Positions 57,041-64,000 of a stretch of DNA of 64,000 bases are shown in pieces. The translations under genes were made by a program, and so were the position numbers. Location: positions 13,769,001 to 13,833,000 of the forward strand of contig CM055318.2 in NCBI GenBank assembly GCA_029255685.2. The letters are read 5' to 3'. The DNA is from Silene conica (taxonomy: Eukaryota > Streptophyta > Magnoliopsida > Caryophyllales > Caryophyllaceae). The notes under the pieces are model-generated. The model was given only the letters and a program-made list of their open reading frames with translations, searched no databases and was not told the DNA's origin. Position 1 is the stretch's first letter; every line of letters starts with the position of its first letter.

Positions 57041-57919
57041 TTTTGGTGAAATGGAAGGAAAGGGAATGTTTGGGAGTGAAAGGAGAAATGTTGTGGGTTT
57101 GCCCGAAATGGAAAGTGAAGGTGATCAAGGTTTTTTTTATGGTTTTATGCTTGTTTTGCTGGTTTTAGTAACACACAACTGACACAAGAGAGTAGTGGAA
57201 AAGATGGGGGCGAGTTATTGATGGTAAGCTGCGCGGGAAGATGGAAAATATGCCAAAATAAGCAACACAAATGAAAATGTTTTTTTTTTTTTGTAGATCA
57301 ACACAAATGAAAATGTTGTTGCTTAATTAGTCCCCTCCGTTTTCTTTGTGACGGTCACCAGATTGGGACCTCTCAGTGTCTCTCTCACTTGCCTTTTCAC
57401 GTGCCCAAATTCTCATTTGTGATGACGGTATCCGTCACAAGCTTGTAACGGTACCGTTTTCTCTCATAAAATACCCATTTTTTCTCTCTTTTCGACGCTA
57501 TTCATGTGCTCCCCTTTCTCCACTAACTCATTTTGTATCCATTTTATCTCACAAAATATCCGTCACAAATAGTGACCCGTCACAAGCAAGACTTACTATT
57601 TCACTTGTCCTTCTACATATAAATTTGTCTTATGATATAAGCTTATAACGGATTAAGCCCGTTACAAATAAAAATTTGTGTAATTAATCGGACCATGTTC
57701 ACCGTGTTAACTCTTAAATTAGTATGACATTCTTCAACTATTCATTCACTTGCTTAGTGGCTACCTATTCAACAATTTCTTTTAACCTCAAATTCTAACC
57801 ATTAATAGCACCCAAAAAAAATCCAACCATTAATATCATATTAATATAATATTCTTTTATAAGAATAATTATAAAACCGATTAATCTTCCTTGTTAATTG
57901 TAAAATGAGTCAAATACTA
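57041..57919. other. Upstream region of the KH gene
   Basis: No gene. 57340-57600 repeats GTGACGGT and CCGTCACAAGC motifs in both orientations and may be a decayed MITE in the promoter-proximal region. Confidence 0.45.
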
Positions 57920-58177
57920 CTCCCTCCATTCAAGTCCACACTACCACTTTCTTTTTACACGTTTGCCAACGCGTATTTTATGCGGTAAATATTGTTAGTT
58001 ACGTATTTTCAAAAATTATAAAAGTTAGATATTAATAATATACTCGTAAAGACGAATCAAACAAGATCCCACATGAATATAATTTCATTTACGTATCGAG
58101 AGAAAATTGGATTTGAATGATCGTTTGTGAATAGTGTGAAAAATGCATAGTGGTAGTGTAGTCTTGAATGGAGGGAG
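57920..58177. mobile_element. Stowaway MITE, family copy A (258 bp)
   Basis: The ends CTCCCTCCATTCAAGTCCAC and the complement of TCTTGAATGGAGGGAG are inverted repeats flanked by TA. The interior (ACGTTTGCCAACGC, CGTAAAGACGAATCAAACAAG) is shared with the copy at 59711-59974. Confidence 0.85.
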
Positions 58178-58623
58178 TATCTTATATGGATAGATAAAAC
58201 AAAAAAATTGTCATTTTACAAGCATTCGGCCGTTTCTTTTATCTATCAACATGACCAATTTCTAGTTTAAGATCTACAGCATATATTTGTCATAAACAAG
58301 ATTTTGTATTAATCAACTATAAATTATCGTTAATTACCTCTTACATGAAACATGAAATGATATTGAAGGTTTTAAAACTATTCATGGGTCAAAAACCAAA
58401 TCGAATGGCAAAATATGATGGACCTGAATCCATTGTTAATTACCTCTTGCATGAAACATAAAATAATATTGAACGTGTTAGAACTATTTACGGGTCGAAA
58501 ACCAAATTAGAATTGAAATGGCAAAATATGATCGACCAGAGTCTAATGGATACATCATACATGATTTTACCGAAGAAATGGCACTGAATTTTTCAAGGCT
58601 ATCAAATATCATTTTATATAAGA

Positions 58624-59479
58624 GAAAATTGTTGATTACATCCTTTTAAAACCACTTTTTAAAAATTACAGCTTTATAATTTTTTTTTTTTGAAAATTAC
58701 ATCCATAATATCACTTTTCTTTGAAAATTGCACCACGATACCGTTTCCGGCCAATTTTATCAAAAATTGACCGATATACCATTGCCTATTTCTTTACTAA
58801 CCCAAATTTTTTCATTTATCTCTCTCACCTTCCTCTAACATTTTCCCCAAATTATTTCTTAAATTTATGTTTAATTTGTTGTTGTTGGTAGTGTTAATGC
58901 AAATCTGAAAAATTGAATCCTAATTATTTTCAATTTGGGGAAAAATTAAAGAACCCTAATTATTTTCAATTGGGGGGAAATTAATGATGAAGAACATTAA
59001 TTATTTTGAGATAGGAAATCAATTTGTTGTTTTTCAATTGATTGAATCGAATTTTAGGGCTCAATTTGGGAAAATTTGAAGAACACTAATTATATTAAGT
59101 TGAGAAAAATTGAAGAACCCTAATTATTTTTAATTTGGGAAAAATTGATGATGAAGAACACTAATTAATTTTAAGATACAATTGAAATAATAGAGTTAGA
59201 ATTTAATTAAATTGAATAGGTAAAATTGTCGAATAAATGAAGAATTAGTGAAAAATAGAGTTGTAAAATCTGATTTTGGATGAACATAAAAAATAGACAA
59301 GATGAAGGTCAGTGTATTTTTGTCATAAAAAATAAACTTAAATTCCAAAAATTCAAATTGGTATTAATTTGTAATTTATGATTAGAAGTAATATTATGGG
59401 TGTAATTTATAACAAAAAAAATTATAAGGTGTAATTCTCAAAATGCGGTTTTTAAAAGGTTGTAATTAACAATTTTTTC
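58624..59479. mobile_element. Long-TIR element of unknown superfamily
   Basis: The left end GAAAATTGTTGATTACATCC and the complement of the right end GGTTGTAATTAACAATTTTT match over about 30 bp, followed by a second matching block (AAAATTACA/TGTAATTCT). The interior contains four or five imperfect copies of AACCCTAATTATTTTCAATT. No protein is encoded and no clear target duplication was resolved. Confidence 0.6.
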
Positions 59480-59710
59480 TTTATTTTATTAACATATTTA
59501 AGAGATTGTCTTACCCAAAACATAAATATTTTTGTCATGAAATATCATTTTACTTTATTTACCGAAGGTGGGAAATTACCCATCTTTTTTCGGATCGGTT
59601 AGATGTTGGATGCACTCGGCAAGAATTCATTTTGGAGGGAAGGTTACTGACATTCTTTGAAGAGCCTACACTCTACAGTCATTTCGTTATTATTAAATGA
59701 GTTACTCATA

Positions 59711-59974
59711 CTCCCTTCATTCATATCCACTTTGCACCTTTGCTTTTTCACGTTTGTCAACGCACGTTTTACGTGCTAAATATTTTAGCTACGTATTCGC
59801 AAAAATTATACTCCGTAAAAGTTAGATATTTTCAATGTACTCGTGAAGACGAATCAAACAAGATCTCGCATGAATATATTTTCTCTTATGTATTAGGAGA
59901 AAATTGATACCGAACGTTGATTTATAAATAGTGTACAAAATCCAAAAGTACCATTTGGATTTGAATGGAGGGAG
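59711..59974. mobile_element. Stowaway MITE, family copy B (264 bp)
   Basis: CTCCCTTCATTCATATCCAC and the complement of GGATTTGAATGGAGGGAG are flanked by TA. It is the same family as the copy at 57920-58177, about 1.5 kb away and in the same orientation. Confidence 0.85.
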
Positions 59975-60291
59975 TATATAATACAGTAAGCCTATTTCTA
60001 AAGAAATTGAAGTGATTTGAGGCAGATTTGGATGGATGCCCGTAAAACGGACTTTGATATTAAAAGTGTGCTCGGATAATTTTCTAAAGATTACTTTCAA
60101 GTTTCAACCCATTTGCCTATTACTCCGCCCATATTTACAATTTGGTATTAAAATGGACCGTCTTACAATTTGATTTTCTATGATTACTTCTTTTTTTTTT
60201 TTTTTGCAAGAAGGTTAGATTTCTTATATAATCAGACAAGACGATACAAGAGAGTTCTTACAAAGTATATATCCTCTAAAGGATAAACATC

Positions 60292-61512
60292 TTAAGGAAA
60301 TGCTAAGTGCTGTAACATTTTAGCCTCACTTACATTGGTTTGCCCATTAAAATTTATCAGACACACTAAGTACTTAAGTTCTCTAAGAGCATCCTCCTTA
60401 CGCTCCTGGCCTTCAAATATACGAAGGTTCCTTTCAGTCCAAATAAGATATGTTATGGTGCCCAAGCAACTCCTGACCCAAGTATTCAACCAGTGTTTTC
60501 TAATCCTCCGACTGTCCACCCATTGCATCAAAGATATCAGATCAGTGTAGGGAGTGTGCATTACAGTCCAAGATTTAACCTGGTCAAGAAGGCTCCTTGA
60601 GTACGAGAATTGGAAGAATAAGTGCTTAGCACTTTCAGCTTCTTGTTTACATAGACAACACCTGTTAGCAAGAGATACTCCACGATTGGCAATGCTATCC
60701 AGAGTGGCCAATTTCCTTTGAAGAGCTAGCATGAGAATAACCTTGTGACGGGGAAGGAACAAACCTCTTTGTACAGAGGAAAACTGAGAAAGGACAGGAA
60801 ATTTGGGACGGATGTCATTATGCGCATTGTCCAGTGCAAACTTCCCTTTTCTGGTGCATCCTCTTAAGAACAATTGAGCAGCATTGGAATCACCTTTTAA
60901 TTGGACCAACCAGTCCTTCGTATGAATAATACTTCGCTGACAGTCAGCATGAGTGTCTTTCACTTTCAAATCCCAAATGCTAGAATGATTCAGACTGTAG
61001 CAGGCTAACCAGTCATTCCAGATTGTATCAGACTTTTTGTCTATTTGCCAGATCTGTTTAAGAAGACAAGCTCTATTCCAAGCTAAAAGATTCTTCACTT
61101 CAAATCCTCCCTCACTCCAAGGAGCACAAATACTTAGCCAGCTCTTAAATATCATCCTTCGATGATCACTATTACTACCCCAGAGAAGATAACGACAATT
61201 CTTATCAATCTCTTTACAAATAAGTTGGGGAAGTAGAAGGCTGGAGCACCAGAAGTTGCATAGACCAAATACTGCAGTCTGGATAATTTGCAGTTTCCCT
61301 GTATATGATAAAGAATGAGTAGAACAGTTCTTCAGGAGTAATTGAACTTTAGTAAGCAGCCCAGCATACATGTCAGCCTGCAATCGAGCATGATGGATAG
61401 GCAGTCCAAGATATCTGAAAGGGAAAGCCCCTTCTTTCAAACCAGTCTCACGAAGAATGAGAGCTTTTACATCAGTAATCACTCCTCCAAGGAAAATCTC
61501 AGTTTTTTCCAT
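60292..61512 (-). pseudogene. LINE ORF2 C-terminal fragment
   Basis: 406 open codons continue the LINE protein in another frame: FPFRYLGLPIH, YTGKLQIIQTAVFGL, ICAPWSEGGFEVKNLLAWN and a CX2C..HX4-type zinc segment (CCLCKQEAESAKHLF). It ends shortly before the poly(A) tail. Confidence 0.9.
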
Positions 61513-62432
61513 GCTGGCTTTAAAACCAGACCAATAGCATACATGGCCAAAATATCAGTAGCTTTAGCAATAGAGGGAAGATCTCCTCGGCAAAAAATCA
61601 TCAAATCGTCAGCAAAAACAAGGTGAGTTAGCCTGATTTTTGAACATTTTGGATGATAAGAGACATTAGGAAATAGACAAAGTTTCCTAAGCGCTCTTGA
61701 AAGGACTTCCATGCTCAAGACAAAGAGGTAAGGTGAGAGGGGATCCCCTTGTCTAACCCCACTCATACCCTTAAAAAAACCACATTGGGTGCCATTGACT
61801 TTGATGGTGAACCAAGAGCCACTAACACATCCCATAATCCAGTTCACAAACAGGGGAGGGAAATTAAGACCATGAAGAGCCTGTTTTAAGAAGCTCCACT
61901 GAAGAGTGTCGAAGGCCTGGCTGATGTCCACTTTGGGAAGGCAACGAGGAGTAATACCTTTCCTTCCATATCCCTTAACCAGTGACTGGGTGAGCATAAT
62001 GTTATCGAATATATTTCTCCCCTGAATAAAAGCTGCTTGTTCCTTCCCAACAAGTTTAGGCATGATCAACTTCATACGATTTGTAAGGATCTTACTTATA
62101 ATTTTGTAAATCACTGTGCAACACGATATAGGTCTAAAATCCTTCACAGATTGTACTGTAGACTTCTTTGGAATGAGATTAATCAAAGTGATGTTAGCCT
62201 GCTTAGGCATAAAACCAGTGGCAAAGAAATCAGTAACAACTCTGGCCAAATCCTTATGAACAATGTTCCAAGAGGCCTTAAAGAACCCAGAAGTGAAGCC
62301 ATCAATCCCGGGGCTTTTATTAGAGTCAATTGAAAAAAGAGCATCCTTAATTTCCGCCATAGAAATGGCCTTAATGAGATCAGCATGGTCATCATTGTGA
62401 AGGCAAGGGCCAAATTTTCTATGATGAGCCAA
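61479..62432 (-). pseudogene. LINE ORF2 reverse transcriptase fragment
   Basis: About 317 open codons hold the full palm of the reverse transcriptase, including FADD near 61610. The frame then shifts near the FRYLGLPI-containing continuation at 61512-60292. It lacks a native start because the element is 5'-truncated. Confidence 0.9.
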
Positions 62433-62452
62433 ATTTTCTATGATTGCTTCTT

Positions 62453-63017
62453 ATCTAGTCATTTATTTAACTTTCATATAGGTACATCACCGTACATATC
62501 ATCGGACCAGATACTTTGCGTCTTCTTTGAGACAGTTTTTGGATTTAGGTGTTTTCACTTTGCTTTAATATTCAAGCTTCTGCATTTTTCTCATCACCTC
62601 ATTTATCTGTCATTTACATATTTTTTCAGATTCCTGTTCATCCAGTCGTCCTCTTCACCCTACCGATACGAGTTTCGGATCAATGAAGAAATTTTGATGG
62701 ATGATGTGAGATAACATCATCATCATTTATTCATTTTTTATATTCCACCCATTCATGAATTTCATATCAATGTCTCCCTGTTGTAGAAAATATCACTGTT
62801 CTGGTATTGCAGGTTTTTAGTGCCTCATTTGACCCAACAAAAAACAGCCATAATTGAGCACACAAGGATAGTAACTTGCCGAGCAGTAATCGCAAATACT
62901 ACAGAAAAAAGAACCTTATATCGCATTTTCCCGTGGACAAACTAAGCAAAACGGACATCTCGCAATCATCAGACACTCCCTCCACTCTAATATCTACAGA
63001 ATCTGAGGAGGGGAAGT
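62453..63017. other. Intergenic region downstream of the KH paralogue
   Basis: This is the likely 3' flank of the minus-strand KH paralogue. No repeat or reading frame that I can support. Confidence 0.5.
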
Positions 63018-63586
63018 TTAAGCAGACATTAGAAAGGCTTGCAGTAGGCTCTGAGCAACCAAGGTCTGATCACGTGTCCCGGAAATAATCACCATTCCGT
63101 CATCCCCGGTTGAGCTAGGATCCTGCACTTCTACTTTTGCGCGTGATATCTGATAAAAAAATTCATATCGTTACCTAATAAGCAGCAAAGTTATTTCAAG
63201 GGCTTGCTTGGGATTAAGGTAATTATTACCGGAGTAATAAAGCCTAAAACAAGAGGAAATAGGAGGAGATTGGTGGTTCGTGGTGGTTGTGGAGGGTGGA
63301 AAGGAAAGGTGAGGGAGGAATCATTATCTCGTATTGAGGCAATACATTACTATTCCTCCATTAATAGAGCAACTATTACAGTTTCTGTCTTATACTATCT
63401 TCCATTACCATCACTTTCCTCCATTTCTCAGTTCATCTAAGCTCTATAAATCTAGTGAAAAGTCAGATTATTACCACTCGTAGACGATGTAAATTGCTAC
63501 CATCTTCACCAAAGACGGCACTAAACACGTCTTTACGAACTGCAATCTCCACTTTTGTATTGGTCACTGTAAAAGATTTCTTGCCA
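63018..63586 (-). CDS. Partial KH-domain gene: last two exons of a paralogue
   Basis: Two minus-strand exons, 63475-63586 and 63018-63149, encode the final KH module of a second HEN4-like gene: KVEIAVRKDVFSAVFGEDGSNLHRLR and ISRAKVEVQDPSSTGDDGMV, ending LLQAFLMSA and a TAA. The first exon has the same length (112 nt) and the same phases as the equivalent exon of the gene at 52164-57040, and the KH loop is GEDG, so the two are paralogues in tandem orientation. Upstream exons are not recognisable in 63587-64000 and should lie beyond the right edge; otherwise this is a truncated duplicate. The last 414 bases look intronic. Confidence 0.8.
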
Positions 63587-64000
63587 CTGCACATGCGATC
63601 AGACAAGTCAACACATCTTTCAGCGAGAACATCAATGACATTAAAACAGAAACGAAAAGTGAGATTTCTGAGGTTTGCCACTTCACACAATCACTCGTGG
63701 CGCCCCTCTTTTTGAATCACAAAACTTTGATTCATGCTTACAAATTCAGAAAATGCGACAATTTTTTTTCCATATAGTAATTCTTGTAAAGGCAATTGAT
63801 TTGAACAAAATTGCCGCATTCTAAACTCATGCCGAAGAGATATGGACAAACAAAGCTTTTGGGTTCTAAGCGATACCATGTGCAAAGTGGCAAACCTCCA
63901 TAGGTACCACACAAATTTTCTGAAATGATAAAACTATCTTTCCACAATTCATCACTTTTGCACCCGCAAACCATGGATTATGTCTATAGCATTTAGTAGG

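Larger units (their letters stand above)
60193..62432 (-). mobile_element. 5'-truncated L1 LINE (reverse transcriptase), one frameshift
   Basis: On the minus strand the insert runs from 62432 to a poly(A) tail (T run from 60193). It is flanked by a 20-bp target duplication with one mismatch (60173-60192, 62433-62452; core TTTTCTATGATT). It encodes the reverse transcriptase: SNKSPGIDGFTSGFFKASW, DFRPISCCTVIYKIISKIL, QAAFIQGRNIFDNIML, KVDISQAFDTLQW, GVRQGDPLSPYLFVLSME and the catalytic LVFADDLMIF. After a frame change near 61480-61512 comes the RVT-associated zinc-binding region (NRCCLCKQEAESAKHLFFQ). The endonuclease is missing. Coding damage is light, so the insertion is fairly young, but it cannot move on its own. 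Confidence 0.93.

Noticed and set aside
63882..63905. Exon-like 24-bp stretch on the minus strand (AG acceptor, CTATGGAG, GT donor) resembling the end of KH exon 2
   Set aside because: Only about 13 bases match and the rest of the exon is absent. Likely chance.
1..64000. CRISPR arrays, operons, ribosome-binding sites, plasmid or phage features
   Set aside because: The sequence is plant nuclear DNA with introns. No spaced direct-repeat array or prokaryotic gene layout is present.

Overview
The window is nuclear DNA from a flowering plant, most likely a eudicot. It holds intron-rich genes with GT-AG introns, plant-specific families (Dof, FAR1-type zinc finger, CYPRO4/VID27-like), plant L1- and RTE-type LINEs, a Ty3/gypsy element primed by initiator tRNA-Met, and many MITEs. 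It is AT-rich between genes. I cannot name the species; Caryophyllales is only a weak guess.

Layout. 1-11400 is repeat territory: a dead RTE-type LINE (about 1962-3748), a Tourist-type MITE (4998-5409), two hAT MITEs (5927-6538, 9481-9989), microsatellites and two arrays of a CTCGACCGAGT-like palindrome. A single-exon Dof transcription factor sits at 11552-12514. 12515-18830 has no gene I can support and carries another hAT MITE (18034-18558). 18860-33510 is best read as one 20-exon gene that joins a FAR1-type zinc finger, a divergent methylmalonate-semialdehyde dehydrogenase (ALDH6) and an SQ-rich tail (925 codons plus stop). Its introns hold several MITEs and a LINE. Next come a SpoU/TrmH RNA 2'-O-methyltransferase (34427-36122, +) and, converging on it, a CYPRO4/VID27-like gene (36825-39366, -).

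39876-45145 is a young full-length Ty3/gypsy chromovirus-like retrotransposon with near-identical LTRs and a perfect 5-bp target duplication. Then come an L1 fragment (45388-46444, -) and three nested DNA elements (46553-47969): a Stowaway MITE inside a hAT MITE inside a Mutator-type MITE. A CHCHD2/10-like mitochondrial twin-CX9C gene (48229-50862, +) converges on a five-KH-module RNA-binding gene (52164-57040, -). The last two exons of a KH paralogue lie at 63018-63586 (-), running off the right edge. Between the two KH genes lie Stowaway copies, a long-TIR element and a 5'-truncated L1 LINE (60193-62432, -) with a near-perfect 20-bp target duplication.

The host genes do not form one pathway. 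The main result is the predicted FAR1-ALDH6 fusion. Exon phases join cleanly from the DNA-binding exon into the dehydrogenase exons, the dehydrogenase has no start codon or transit peptide of its own, and residues key to ALDH6 chemistry are changed. It looks like a metabolic enzyme recruited into a DNA-binding protein.
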